Assembly: GCA_028694155.1 (NCBI GenBank)
Contig: JAQUTY010000005.1
Span: forward strand, 1-64,000
Length of the DNA stretch: 64,000 nt
Direction of reading: 5' to 3'
Source: Eubacteriales bacterium
GTDB lineage: Bacteria; Bacillota; Clostridia; Christensenellales; CAG-138
Both the position numbers and the translations under genes were made by a program. Under the pieces are notes generated by a model. It had not been told where the DNA came from. It searched no databases and saw only the letters and a list, made by a program, of their open reading frames with translations. Positions 10,109-21,643 of this stretch are shown piece after piece. Every line of letters begins with the position of its first letter. The first letter of the stretch is position 1.

Positions 10109-10883
10109 GCTCTCCTCCAAAGTAACTGCACAATGCAGCGTACTTACTTTTCGCTATTCTATATTCTACATCATTTTTCTCATTCTGTAAACGAGAAATT
10201 AAAGGATTAAGCACAACACTTTCCGTTTCATAATGTCCACAGGTTATAACCTTGAGTCCAAGAACGTCTGCCTCTATGCCTTGTCCATATTTTGCTTCGC
10301 CTGTTACAAACGCATCTGCCCCATTCTTCCACGCTTCAAATATGTCTCCGCCGCCGCTGCCACCTATGACTGCAACTTTGCAAACATGCTCGCAAATATT
10401 GCCACAGAATCTGCACTTGCAATGCAGCGCAGCCTCACAACGCTCTATCAGTTCGCCCAATGTGACAGGGCTGCCCAGCTCCCCAATCCTTCCCAGTTTA
10501 TCAGGTTCAAGCGGAACAACATTACTGAGTCCAAGCAATGAAGCAAGTACATCGTTCACTCCACCCGCAGCTGCGTCCAAATTTGTATGCGCTGCAAACA
10601 TTCCTATACCGTTTCGTGCCAGAATGTACGCAGCAGCGGAATCCACATAATCAGGTCCAAAGCGTTGAATTGGGTGAAAGAACAACGGATGATGTGTCAA
10701 TACTAGATCCGCCCCCCAAGCAACTGCTTCCTTTGCAATCTCTACTGTGCAATCAAGTGCAACCAAAACCTTCTTTATATCATCTCTGTCTGTTCCCACA
10801 AGCAAGCCAACATTATCGCCTTCCATTGCAAGTGTGCGTGGCGCAATTTCCTCCATAAGTTCGCAGAAATCCTTGATTTTCAT
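10101..10883 (-). CDS. Nif3-like dinuclear metal center protein
   Basis: LVLTHHPLFFHP, FAAHTNLDAAAGGVND, ITCGHYETE motifs. Confidence 0.88.
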   Translation of the reverse strand: MKIKDFCELMEEIAPRTLAMEGDNVGLLVGTDRDDIKKVLVALDCTVEIAKEAVAWGADLVLTHHPLFFHPIQRFGPDYVDSAAAYILARNGIGMFAAHTNLDAAAGGVNDVLASLLGLSNVVPLEPDKLGRIGELGSPVTLGELIERCEAALHCKCRFCGNICEHVCKVAVIGGSGGGDIFEAWKNGADAFVTGEAKYGQGIEADVLGLKVITCGHYETESVVLNPLISRLQNEKNDVEYRIAKSKYAALCSYFGGEHE

Positions 10884-11587
10884 TCGTGTTCCTCCATCAG
10901 CTCTTGTATGTCAATAACGTTATTAAGCCTAGTTCTTATATTCTCCTCACCGTCAGAGTTCATTGCCTCGATGAGTTGCTTTGTGTATTGAGCCTCAAGT
11001 CTTTTAAGTAGCTCATGGTACACCTTGTTTTTGCGCAAGGACGGCAAAAAGCCAACCTCAAAAAAATCTTTACACCAACCATCGGGCAGCCGTTGACGCT
11101 CATCACCGCCAACCGCGCTAAGAAGCTGATAGATTCTCCTGCCTTCCTTGACGACCCGTTCGTCCACAATGGTATAGTTGTGTTCCCATAGGTAGCGGCG
11201 AAGATCGTCCTGTCCACGCATGGGCTGCATAACAAGATAGGTATTGCCCTTCAGTCGTTCCGATGCCTGTTCAAGAATGTGAGAAATAACTTGACCGCCC
11301 ATTCCTAAAATAAGAGCAGCTTGGCATTCCCCATCCTCAATCAAAGAAAAACCATCGCCAACACGGGTGTCTATTCTGTCGCTTACGCCCACAAAATCGG
11401 CAAGCCTGCGTGCCTTGCAAAGAGACGGTTCGCTAATATCAATGGCAATTACACTATCACACTTTCCCTGTTGAAGTAATGCAATCGATACCCTGCCATG
11501 ATCGCAGCCTATATCAGCTACAGCTTGGCATTTGGGCAGCATATCAACCGCCGTCTGCAATCTTGTGGACAGATGAATACTTCTCAT
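10880..11587 (-). CDS. trmK: tRNA (adenine22-N1)-methyltransferase
   Basis: VADIGCDHGRVSIALLQ, ALILGMGGQVI, LVMQPMRGQDDLRRYL motifs. Confidence 0.88.
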   Translation of the reverse strand: MRSIHLSTRLQTAVDMLPKCQAVADIGCDHGRVSIALLQQGKCDSVIAIDISEPSLCKARRLADFVGVSDRIDTRVGDGFSLIEDGECQAALILGMGGQVISHILEQASERLKGNTYLVMQPMRGQDDLRRYLWEHNYTIVDERVVKEGRRIYQLLSAVGGDERQRLPDGWCKDFFEVGFLPSLRKNKVYHELLKRLEAQYTKQLIEAMNSDGEENIRTRLNNVIDIQELMEEHE

Positions 11588-11588
11588 G

Positions 11589-12710
<1,122 letters not shown>

Positions 12711-12744
12711 TTATAGCACACAGGAGGAGCAAAGGTAAAGAGCC

Positions 12745-12945
12745 TTAATTGCAGCCGCAGGGACGGGGGTTGCTGTTGCAGCCACATCCACAAGGTGTTG
12801 AAGATTCGCCTCCGCAGTACTTGCTCAAAAGGAGCAGCCAGATAAGTGTGTCACAGCCGCAGCCGCAGCCGTCTTCGCCATCTCCAAGAACCAAAAGAAG
12901 TACCAGTATCCACATCAAATTGGAACTTCCAAAATTACCGAACAT
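12745..12945 (-). CDS. Small Cys/Gly-rich protein with two hydrophobic stretches
   Basis: 66 aa ORF with RBS TAGGAGG 8 nt from ATG; DGCGCGCDTLIW...TPCGCGCNSNPRPCGCN. Confidence 0.65.
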   Translation of the reverse strand: MFGNFGSSNLMWILVLLLVLGDGEDGCGCGCDTLIWLLLLSKYCGGESSTPCGCGCNSNPRPCGCN

Positions 12946-13024
12946 TAATGTTTCCTCCTAAAATAATTTCGATTACGCATCGATTACTGCATATTACGCA
13001 GAAGCGAGATTTTGTGTGCAATAC

Positions 13025-13053
13025 TTGACAAAATTGGTATTCTGCGGAATAAT
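13025..13053 (+). promoter_or_regulatory. Sigma-A promoter for glyS: TTGACA-N17-AATAAT
   Basis: Read directly; 17-bp spacer; places glyS start at 13082 rather than 13016. Confidence 0.75.
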
Positions 13054-13081
13054 ATACGCATTAGATTTGGAGGCTAAATAC

Positions 13082-14458
13082 ATGTCGAATAAAGCAACAA
13101 TGGACAAAATCGTTTCCCTCTGCAAAAACAGAGGTTTCATTTTCGCAGGCAGCGAAATCTACGGCGGACTTAGCAACACTTGGGACTATGGCCCTCTTGG
13201 TGTTGAGTTTCTGAATAATGTAAAAAAAGCATGGTGGAAGAAATTTGTGCAGGAAAGCCCTCACAACGTAGGCATGGATTCCGCCATTTTGATGAATCCT
13301 CAAACTTGGGTTGCATCGGGTCATGTGGGCGGATTTTCTGATCCTCTTATGGACTGCAAGGCATGCAAGGCACGCTTCAGGGCGGATAAGCTGATTGAGG
13401 ACTTTGATGCCGAGCAGCATCCCGATGGTTGGACCAATGAGCAGATGCAAAGCTACATCACCGAAAACGGAATTTGCTGCCCAGAATGTGGTTCAAAGGA
13501 ATTTACCTCAATTCGCAAGTTCAATCTCATGTTCAAGACCTTTCAGGGTGTAACGGAGGACACGGCAAGTGAGTTGTATCTGCGGCCCGAAACGGCGCAG
13601 GGCATATTTGTAAACTTTCGAAACGTTCAGCGTACTTCAAGGCGCAAAATACCGTTTGGCATTTGTCAGATAGGCAAGAGCTTTAGAAACGAAATCACCC
13701 CCGGCAACTTCGTCTTTAGAACCCGTGAGTTCGAGCAGATGGAGTGCGAGTTTTTCTGCGCTCCCGGTACTGATATAGAATGGTACAACTACTGGCGTGA
13801 AACCTGTAAAAAGTTTTTGCTGGCGTTAGGCATGACTGAAGATAACATGCGTATGCGTGAGCATGAGAAGGAAGAGTTGTCCTTTTACAGCAACGGTACT
13901 ACCGATATTGAGTTTCTTTTCCCCTTCGGTTGGGGCGAGCTTTGGGGCATTGCAGACAGAACCGACTTCGATCTCAAGGCTCATGCCACTTGCAGCGGCG
14001 AGAACTTTGAGTATCAGGATCCTTACACCAACGAGAAATACATTCCTTACGTTATTGAGCCTTCGCTTGGCGCAGGCAGAGTTGCATTGGCGTTTTTGTG
14101 TGACGCATATGATGAAGAGCAGATAAATGAGGGCGATGTGAGAACTGTGTTGCATCTGCATCCTGCTCTTGCGCCCTACAAGGCTGCAATTTTGCCGCTG
14201 TCCAAGAAGCTGTCCGAACCTGCAACAGAATTATACAGCGAGCTTGCCAAGTACTTTATGGTCGATTACGATGAAATAGGTTCCATAGGTAAGCGTTACC
14301 GCAGAGAGGACGAAATTGGAACGCCGTTATGTATTACCTTCGACTTTGATTCGCTGGAAGACAACTGTGTAACTGTCAGAGATAGAGATACGATGGAACA
14401 GGTAAGGCTGCCCATAAGCGAGCTTAGACAGTATATCGACAGCAAGCTAACCTTCTGA
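13082..14458 (+). CDS. glyS: Glycyl-tRNA synthetase, single-chain type
   Basis: [43 protein letters not shown] motifs; RBS TTTGGAGG. Confidence 0.93.
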   Translation: MSNKATMDKIVSLCKNRGFIFAGSEIYGGLSNTWDYGPLGVEFLNNVKKAWWKKFVQESPHNVGMDSAILMNPQTWVASGHVGGFSDPLMDCKACKARFRADKLIEDFDAEQHPDGWTNEQMQSYITENGICCPECGSKEFTSIRKFNLMFKTFQGVTEDTASELYLRPETAQGIFVNFRNVQRTSRRKIPFGICQIGKSFRNEITPGNFVFRTREFEQMECEFFCAPGTDIEWYNYWRETCKKFLLALGMTEDNMRMREHEKEELSFYSNGTTDIEFLFPFGWGELWGIADRTDFDLKAHATCSGENFEYQDPYTNEKYIPYVIEPSLGAGRVALAFLCDAYDEEQINEGDVRTVLHLHPALAPYKAAILPLSKKLSEPATELYSELAKYFMVDYDEIGSIGKRYRREDEIGTPLCITFDFDSLEDNCVTVRDRDTMEQVRLPISELRQYIDSKLTF

Positions 14459-16659
14459 TGGAATTTGAAGGTGTAATAACCTCAATAATTTACCGAAACG
14501 CCGAAAACGGCTATACTGTGCTGTCCTGCGAAAATTCCGACAGATACACGCTCACGGTCTGCGGTTCTTTACCTCTGTGCAGCGTGGGTGAGCAGGCAGT
14601 ATTTACAGGCGAACTTAAAACACATTCAAGATATGGCGAGCAGTTCGCTGCAACCTCTTATGAGCGCATAGCCCCATCGACTTTGCGCTCTATTGAGGCG
14701 TATCTTGGCAGCGGTGCAATACGGGGCATCGGCCCTTCACTTGCCCGAACAATCGTGGAGACATTCGGCATGGATACGTTGCGTGTGTTTGACAACACCC
14801 CCAACAGGCTTCTGGAGGTAAACGGAATTGGCAAAATAAAGCTTCAAAGCATCATGGATTCATACACCGAAAACAAGCTCATGAGAGAAATATTTCTTGC
14901 GCTTGAGCCATTTGGCGTTACAATGAACCAAGCTTACAAGCTCTACAAAATATATGGTGACGGCTGTCTTGCGCGGCTCGAAGAAAATCCCTATCAGATG
15001 ATTGACGACGTTGACGGAATTGGGTTTGCAACAGCAGACAAGATTGCACAAAACGTTGCCGGATTTGAACACGATTCTATCTCACGTTTACAAGCTGGAG
15101 TTAAATACGCCCTTGAAAGCTCTGCTTCCGAATTTGGGCATACCTTTTTGCCGCGCGAAAAGCTGTTGATAAAAACCAGCGAACTTCTTAGCGTCATGCC
15201 TGAGTTAATTGATGACGCTCTTGATTGGATGATAGACAGCGGCGATGTTGCCTTTAAGATGGTTGGTGAGCTAGATGGCATATTTCTCCCCTATCTGCAA
15301 AAAATGGAGGAGTCCATTGCAAATAAGTTGATTGGCAAGGGTAACGGAAGCAGTCAAAGTCGCCCAAAGGACATCAACAAATATGAGCAAGAGCTTCATA
15401 TGAATCTTTCAACCGAGCAGCGAGAAGCAGTCCTATGTGCTTTGGAAGGGCAGAACGTAGTCATTACCGGTGGTCCGGGAACTGGCAAGACCACCATAAT
15501 TCAATTTGTCATTCATGCACTCTCTGACTGCGGAATCGAAGCTGTTCTTGCCGCACCAACTGGACGGGCGGCAAAACGTATGCAGGAAACAACCGGTCAA
15601 GATTCATTTACTCTGCACAGACTTCTTGAGTACAATCCCAACGAGGGCTTTGTTCGCAATCGTGACTATCCGCTGGAACTTGACGTCCTGATAATTGATG
15701 AAATGTCTATGGTGGATCTGCATCTGATGTATGCGGTTTTTCAGGCACTTCCCGCAAAGGCTCAGCTGATTTTGATTGGAGATTGCGATCAGCTCCCTCC
15801 AGTTGGCTGTGGTGATGTGTTCCGCGATATAATTGTCAGCGGCATTCTGCCGGTTGTATCTCTTACCGAGATATTTCGTCAGGCTCAGCGCAGCATGATA
15901 ATTACAAATGCGCACAGGATTAACCATGGACAAATGCCGATACTGGACGGATTGCTAACGGATTTTGTCTTTGAGCCGTTTCAATCGCACGATGAGATTC
16001 TCAATAGGGTAATCTCCTTCTGTGTTGCACAGAACAGCACTTCTCAACACGGTATGCTAGCTCCTCAGGTATTGGTTCCAATGAAAAAAGGTGATCTTGG
16101 CGTCTACAACATTAACAGGCGTCTTCAAGCCGTTCTGAACCCCCCTTACGGCAATAAGCGTGAGCACGCCTTTGGCAACAATGTAATGCGTGAAGGCGAC
16201 AAGGTCATGCAGATAAAAAACGACTATAAAGTCGAGTGGAAACGTTACTCGAGTGATGATGGTTCAATGTCTGAAGGACAAGGTGTCTATAACGGCGATA
16301 TGGGTACAATTTATCGCATTGATAACGATCTAAAGACCCTCACCATAGTGTTTGATGATGAGCGCATTGCTACATATGATTTTTCGCAGGCAGATGAGCT
16401 GGATCTTGCCTATTGCATCTCGATACACAAAAGTCAAGGCAGCGAGTATGACACCGTTGTGTTGCCCGTTGTTAGTGGGCCGCCAATCATTCAAACTAGA
16501 AATCTTCTCTATACTGCAGTCACCCGTGCCAAGCGCATGGTTGTCTGCATAGGGCAGGAGCAGGCGATAGCCTCAATGGTGAAGAATAATCAGCGCAGGC
16601 GTCGTTATACCTCACTTGCCGTAATGCTAAAAAACTATATTGAGATCACAAATGGGTAA
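14458..16659 (+). CDS. recD2: RecD2-type SF1B helicase
   Basis: VITGGPGTGKTTII Walker A, IIDEMSMVD, YCISIHKSQGSEYDTVV motifs. Confidence 0.9.
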   Translation: MEFEGVITSIIYRNAENGYTVLSCENSDRYTLTVCGSLPLCSVGEQAVFTGELKTHSRYGEQFAATSYERIAPSTLRSIEAYLGSGAIRGIGPSLARTIVETFGMDTLRVFDNTPNRLLEVNGIGKIKLQSIMDSYTENKLMREIFLALEPFGVTMNQAYKLYKIYGDGCLARLEENPYQMIDDVDGIGFATADKIAQNVAGFEHDSISRLQAGVKYALESSASEFGHTFLPREKLLIKTSELLSVMPELIDDALDWMIDSGDVAFKMVGELDGIFLPYLQKMEESIANKLIGKGNGSSQSRPKDINKYEQELHMNLSTEQREAVLCALEGQNVVITGGPGTGKTTIIQFVIHALSDCGIEAVLAAPTGRAAKRMQETTGQDSFTLHRLLEYNPNEGFVRNRDYPLELDVLIIDEMSMVDLHLMYAVFQALPAKAQLILIGDCDQLPPVGCGDVFRDIIVSGILPVVSLTEIFRQAQRSMIITNAHRINHGQMPILDGLLTDFVFEPFQSHDEILNRVISFCVAQNSTSQHGMLAPQVLVPMKKGDLGVYNINRRLQAVLNPPYGNKREHAFGNNVMREGDKVMQIKNDYKVEWKRYSSDDGSMSEGQGVYNGDMGTIYRIDNDLKTLTIVFDDERIATYDFSQADELDLAYCISIHKSQGSEYDTVVLPVVSGPPIIQTRNLLYTAVTRAKRMVVCIGQEQAIASMVKNNQRRRRYTSLAVMLKNYIEITNG

Positions 16660-17290
16660 ACTGCTGACGCTTGCAAAAGAGATTATATTTCCATCACGCA
16701 CCACCTGTTTTATCTGTGGCAGGGAGGAAATTGTCGGCGAGGACGATCTGTGCGATGCTTGCAGAGAAAGCATACACCTGTGCATCTGTCCGCCTGCGCC
16801 TCTGCCCCTGGATGGTGTATCTGCAGGCTTGTTATACACCAAGGAACTGCACGAACCCATGCATAGATTTAAGTATCGGGACAAGGTCGAGTATGCTGCT
16901 TTCTTTTGTCAATATATGTCCATTCCACAAGACTGGAGCATCGATATTCTATGCCCCGTCCCCCTGTACTATCTAAGGGAAATGAAGCGCACCTACAACC
17001 AAAGTGAGCTGCTGGCAAGGAGGATAAGCGCAATCTATCAGATTCCCTATTGCAGAGATCTATTGGAGAAAACAAGAAACACCGCCACGCAAACCAGACT
17101 CAATCCTGCTCAAAGGCAAAGGAACGTCCAAAATGCGTTTAAGGCCGCACCCGAATGCAAGAACCTTTCAGTTCTGCTGATTGACGATGTTTACACAACA
17201 GGAGCAACCCTCGCTTCATGTGCCAAAGAGCTCAAAAAGCAGGGTGCATCAAAAGTATATGCACTCTGTGCCTGTAAAACCGATAATTGA
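16652..17290 (+). CDS. ComF-family phosphoribosyltransferase
   Basis: N-terminal CX2C pairs and VLLIDDVYTTGATLASCAKEL PRTase motif. Confidence 0.85.
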   Translation: MGKLLTLAKEIIFPSRTTCFICGREEIVGEDDLCDACRESIHLCICPPAPLPLDGVSAGLLYTKELHEPMHRFKYRDKVEYAAFFCQYMSIPQDWSIDILCPVPLYYLREMKRTYNQSELLARRISAIYQIPYCRDLLEKTRNTATQTRLNPAQRQRNVQNAFKAAPECKNLSVLLIDDVYTTGATLASCAKELKKQGASKVYALCACKTDN

Positions 17291-17292
17291 GC

Positions 17293-17562
17293 CTAGTTGT
17301 CTTTAAGATGCTTATACTTTCGACAAGTCGCCTGTCCGCCACGAATATGACGTTCCGCTTTATTCACATCAAGTATCCTACGCACCTGTGCTGCAAGGTT
17401 GGGATTCAGTCTCTTTAACCTCGACGTCACGTCCTTGTGAACTGTTGACTTGCTGGACTTTAGAACCGTAGCTGTGTCGCGGACGGTAGCGCAGTTATCT
17501 ATCATGTAATGCGCCTCTGCATATACTCGTTCTTCGGTATAGTTCAAAATAAAACCCCCCAT
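17293..17562 (-). CDS. spoIIID: Stage III sporulation regulator SpoIIID
   Basis: SKSTVHKDVTSRLKRLNPNLAAQVRRILDVNKAERHIRGGQAT; start uncertain (ATG 17562 or TTG 17547). Confidence 0.85.
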   Translation of the reverse strand: MGGFILNYTEERVYAEAHYMIDNCATVRDTATVLKSSKSTVHKDVTSRLKRLNPNLAAQVRRILDVNKAERHIRGGQATCRKYKHLKDN

Positions 17563-17606
17563 ACGCTTTTGTATAGTGTATGAGGGGAAATTCAATAAAT
17601 GACGTG

Positions 17607-18476
17607 TCAATACATTTCAATATTAACTGAGCTGATGTCCCTTGCAGAAATTGAATCTAAAAATCTGTTTGCAACTGCCTGAAACCCGGTATCGGGATCG
17701 CTTACGAAATACTCAACGTGAGTTTTCTCGCCTTTGTACAGGTTAAGTAATTGGGGAAGCTTTTTTGCAAGCGCAGTACCGATGTCAACAAAGGTGATGT
17801 GCGGTGCAAGCCGCGATAACGTTGACTCGTAAAACGGGTAATGTGTGCAACCCATTATTATGGTATCAACGTTCGACCCATCAAAGCTGCTAAGGTATCT
17901 CCTGCATGCCATTTCTACAAGCTCATCATCCTGCTCATACCCATTCTCAATCATGGGAACGAGCAAAGGGCAAGGCACTCCAATGCACTCTGTACTTGCG
18001 GATATAGCTTTAATTGCCTTTGGATAAGCACCGTTACGAATGGTGGCGGGCGTTCCGATAACTCCGATTCTGCCCGTTTGGGTAGCATTCAGAGCAGCCT
18101 CTGCCGCAGGCTCGATTACACCATAAATCGGAATATCCAATTCTGATGCCAAATCGTCAATGGCAATTGATGAAACTGTTCCACATGCTACGATTATCGC
18201 ATCAACGCTCTGCTTTTTCAAAAAGCGCACGTCCTGCTCGGCGTATGCAAGAATTGTATCGTTTGTGCGAGTTCCATAGGGCACTCTTGCCGTGTCGCCG
18301 AAGTACACAATGTCTAAACCCTCGTTATATTTGCATATCTGATTGAGAACTGTCAATCCTCCAAGTCCGCTGTCAAATACGCCTATCCTCTTAATATTAT
18401 TCAAAGCATTTATTGCCTTTCTCAGTGTAGTGGGATTATACAACAACAACGAGTGAAAATCAAGGTTTGATACCAA
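17607..18476 (-). CDS. murI: Glutamate racemase
   Basis: RIGVFDSGLGGLTVLNQI, VACGTVSSIA, IMGCTHYPF motifs. Confidence 0.9.
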   Translation of the reverse strand: MVSNLDFHSLLLYNPTTLRKAINALNNIKRIGVFDSGLGGLTVLNQICKYNEGLDIVYFGDTARVPYGTRTNDTILAYAEQDVRFLKKQSVDAIIVACGTVSSIAIDDLASELDIPIYGVIEPAAEAALNATQTGRIGVIGTPATIRNGAYPKAIKAISASTECIGVPCPLLVPMIENGYEQDDELVEMACRRYLSSFDGSNVDTIIMGCTHYPFYESTLSRLAPHITFVDIGTALAKKLPQLLNLYKGEKTHVEYFVSDPDTGFQAVANRFLDSISARDISSVNIEMY

Positions 18477-18513
18477 ATCATTTTAGTGATATACTTTTAG
18501 TGAGGTGATAATT

Positions 18514-19665
18514 ATGGACTATATGAAGGAATCCCTGCGTCTGCATGAGCAATGGAAAGGTAAACTTAGCATTGTTCCAAAGATGCCCATTGAATCAAAG
18601 CAAGACCTATCACTTGCCTATACCCCCGGCGTTGCAGCTCCCTGCTTGGAGATAGAGAAGGATATTGACAAGAGCTATACTCTGACCGGAAAATGCAACA
18701 CCATTGCCGTCATTTCCGATGGCACGGCGGTCTTGGGGCTTGGCAACATTGGGCCTGAGGCGTCAATGCCTGTAATGGAGGGAAAATGCGTTTTATTCAA
18801 GGCATTTGGCAACGTTGATGCTGTTCCTCTGTGCATAAAAAGCACCGATGTAGATGAGATTGTAAAGGCTATATCTTTGATTGCCCCCTCGTTTGGCGGT
18901 ATCAATCTTGAGGATTTCTCTGCGCCCCATTGCTTTGAAGTTGAAAGAAGATTGAAGGAGCTTTGCGACATTCCGATATTTCACGATGATCAGCACGGAA
19001 CGGCAATAGTGGTGCTTGCTGCACTTAAAAATGCTCTGAAGCTTGCACATAAGACCCTTGATTCTGCTCGTATTGTTGTGTGCGGAGCTGGCGCAGCAGG
19101 CTTGGCAATCAGTCGGATATTACTGGATGCCGGCGCAAAAGATCTGACCATAGTAAGAAAAGAGGGCGTAATTTGTCGTGGCGATCCAACCATTGACATT
19201 TATCAGGCGGAGCTTGCACAGAGAACCAATCACCGGCTAATGACGGGAGAGCTAAAAAATGCTATGTGCGATGCCGATGTTTTTATAGGCGTAAGTGCGC
19301 CAAAGATAGTATCCAAAGATATGATTCGCTCTATGGCTTCTAGTCCCATAGTATTTGCAATGGCAAACCCCATCTCTGAAATTAGTCCCGAAGACGCAAT
19401 AGAAGCGGGTGCATTCATCGTGGGTACAGGCAGAAGCGATTACCCAAATCAGATAAACAATGTCCTTGCTTTCCCCGGCATATTCCGTGGAGCATTGGAT
19501 GCGCACGCAAAAGCCATCACCGAAAGCATGAAGCTTGCCGCTGCCGATGCCATTGCTTCCCTTGTAACCGCAAACGAACTATCCCCTGCCTATATTCTTC
19601 CATCGCCTCTTGATCCTCGTGTCGCCTCCGCAGTCGCTCAGGCGGTAAAAAATCAAGCAAAATAA
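18514..19665 (+). CDS. NAD(P)-dependent malic enzyme
   Basis: LAYTPGVAAPCLEI, GTAVLGLGNIGPEASMPVMEGK, FHDDQHGTAIV motifs. Confidence 0.92.
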   Translation: MDYMKESLRLHEQWKGKLSIVPKMPIESKQDLSLAYTPGVAAPCLEIEKDIDKSYTLTGKCNTIAVISDGTAVLGLGNIGPEASMPVMEGKCVLFKAFGNVDAVPLCIKSTDVDEIVKAISLIAPSFGGINLEDFSAPHCFEVERRLKELCDIPIFHDDQHGTAIVVLAALKNALKLAHKTLDSARIVVCGAGAAGLAISRILLDAGAKDLTIVRKEGVICRGDPTIDIYQAELAQRTNHRLMTGELKNAMCDADVFIGVSAPKIVSKDMIRSMASSPIVFAMANPISEISPEDAIEAGAFIVGTGRSDYPNQINNVLAFPGIFRGALDAHAKAITESMKLAAADAIASLVTANELSPAYILPSPLDPRVASAVAQAVKNQAK

Positions 19666-19670
19666 GTAAT

Positions 19671-19702
19671 GGGCTGCAACGATTTTCCTTCTGTTGCAGC
19701 CC
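19671..19702. terminator. Hairpin GGGCTGCAAC / GTTGCAGCCC between convergent genes
   Basis: Perfect 10-bp stem. Confidence 0.7.
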
Positions 19703-19722
19703 TATAAATTACTCTATCAAGT

Positions 19723-21618
19723 TTATGCAGATGCCGTTTGCTCATCATTCTGCTTGAAGTTTGGCACCATCAGATGTATTCTATCGACAACGTTTGGCTC
19801 ATTACCTCTTGCCGCTTTTATGAGTTCATCCATCTGTGTCATAAATAGCTGATTGTTAATCCGCGCTGGATGAGCCTTGAATATGCGTCCATGCTCGGTG
19901 CTAACCATTTCATCCGCCTCATCGTCCATAAGCAGTTCCTCATACATTTTTTCGCCGGGGCGAAGTCCAATAATTTCTATTGCCATATCTACATAAGGTT
20001 CGTAGCCATAGAAGCGTATCATCTTCTCCGCCAAATCGAGTATTCTTACGGGCTGTCCCATATCCAGAACATAGATTGCTCCCGATTCGCCCATTGCACC
20101 TGCCTGCAAAACGAGCTGCGCCGCCTCGGGTATGGTCATAAAATACCGTGTTATATCGGGATGAGTGACAAGCACAGGGCCGCCTGCCTTTATTTGTTTT
20201 TCGAACAGGGGGATTACGCTTCCGTGCGAGCCCAAAACGTTTCCAAAGCGCACCGTCATACATTTCATTTTGCTGCTTCGTGCAAATTCCTGAACCGTAA
20301 GCTCGGTTATCCTTTTTGTAGCTCCCATCACATTGGAAGGGTTCACCGCCTTATCGGTTGAAAGCTGCACAAAGCGTTCTACTCCGTGAGCTTCAGCAGA
20401 TTTTAGCACGTTCAAAGTTCCCCAGACATTATTTTTCACAGCTTCAGAAGGGCTGTCCTCCATAAGCGGAACATGCTTGTGTGCGGCAGTGTGCACTACT
20501 AGATTGGGCATAAACTCTTCAATAACCATATCCAGCCTTGCCTTGTCCCGAACCGAACCAATACGAATAACTACGTCAAGCCACGGATGTCTGCGTTTCA
20601 GTTCGCAATACAGCTCGTAAGTGGTATTTTCGTAAATGTCAAATAAGATTAGCTTGCTGGGATAGAATAGGGCGACCTGCCTTGCAATCTCGGAGCCTAT
20701 TGAGCCACCTCCGCCCGTAATCATCACAATCTTATGCGTGATATATTCCTCGATCAGTTCCTTGTCAAGATTGACTTCTTCACGGAACAGAATGTCGCCA
20801 ATGTTAGTTTCACGAATATCCTGCATTGTGGGCTTCTCGTTAAGCCCTTGCAGCTTTGGAACGAGCCTCACACGGCACTTAGTTGACGAGCATATGGACA
20901 CAATCTCCGATTTGCGCTTCTCGCTGATTGATGGAATTGCCAGAATGATTTCCTTAATTTTATATTTCTCAACCAGCAAGGGAATATCCTCGGTCGTACC
21001 CTTAACCGTAATTCCGCCGATGCTCATTCCCTGCTTTGTAGGATCATCATCAACGTACATAGCGATGTAACTGGTTTTGCCCTCCTCACCCGACTCTATC
21101 TGCGAGCGAACGTATGCGCCAAAAAAACCCGCGCCTATAATCATGATCGGTCGTTTATCCGAAAATTTGTTGCTGGTGAGCTTGGTTATCACCCTTCGCA
21201 TTATTCTGAATCCGAACCTGCTTATAAACACAAATACAAGAAGTGTAATACCCGAAAAGCCAATAGAAAATTCAGACTGAATATCCGCATAGAATATCAA
21301 GTTTATACCGATGCAAATAGCAGTTCCCAATCCAACAGCAGCAATGATGTTTATACCTTCATTTATTCCTGATATTTTCCACAGGCTCTTATACAGTTTG
21401 AAAATGATAAACAGCAACAGATACACGCCTGCAAAAACCATTATAGCCTCTAGTTGAAATTTGCCGTTGAATGGAAAATCAAAAATATCCTTGGTAGCCG
21501 CCGTTTGTGACCAAGCTCCAACTATAAATGCTGCAAATACGCAGATAGCGTCAACAATTAGAAGCATAATCGTGCGTGAAAGCATTCTCAAGGATAGCCC
21601 CTTTTTAGAAATAATCAT
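19723..21618 (-). CDS. CapD/WbpM-like nucleoside-diphosphate-sugar epimerase/dehydratase
   Basis: N-terminal TM region, then ITGGGGSIGSEIARQ and FVQLSTDKAVNPSNVMGATKR motifs. Confidence 0.87.
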   Translation of the reverse strand: MIISKKGLSLRMLSRTIMLLIVDAICVFAAFIVGAWSQTAATKDIFDFPFNGKFQLEAIMVFAGVYLLLFIIFKLYKSLWKISGINEGINIIAAVGLGTAICIGINLIFYADIQSEFSIGFSGITLLVFVFISRFGFRIMRRVITKLTSNKFSDKRPIMIIGAGFFGAYVRSQIESGEEGKTSYIAMYVDDDPTKQGMSIGGITVKGTTEDIPLLVEKYKIKEIILAIPSISEKRKSEIVSICSSTKCRVRLVPKLQGLNEKPTMQDIRETNIGDILFREEVNLDKELIEEYITHKIVMITGGGGSIGSEIARQVALFYPSKLILFDIYENTTYELYCELKRRHPWLDVVIRIGSVRDKARLDMVIEEFMPNLVVHTAAHKHVPLMEDSPSEAVKNNVWGTLNVLKSAEAHGVERFVQLSTDKAVNPSNVMGATKRITELTVQEFARSSKMKCMTVRFGNVLGSHGSVIPLFEKQIKAGGPVLVTHPDITRYFMTIPEAAQLVLQAGAMGESGAIYVLDMGQPVRILDLAEKMIRFYGYEPYVDMAIEIIGLRPGEKMYEELLMDDEADEMVSTEHGRIFKAHPARINNQLFMTQMDELIKAARGNEPNVVDRIHLMVPNFKQNDEQTASA

Positions 21619-21643
21619 CCTGCCCTAAACCCCTTCGCTTTGG

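Noticed and set aside
13016-13081. Upstream extension of glyS to ATG 13016
   Set aside because: Would start translation upstream of the predicted -35 box; ATG 13082 has a good RBS.
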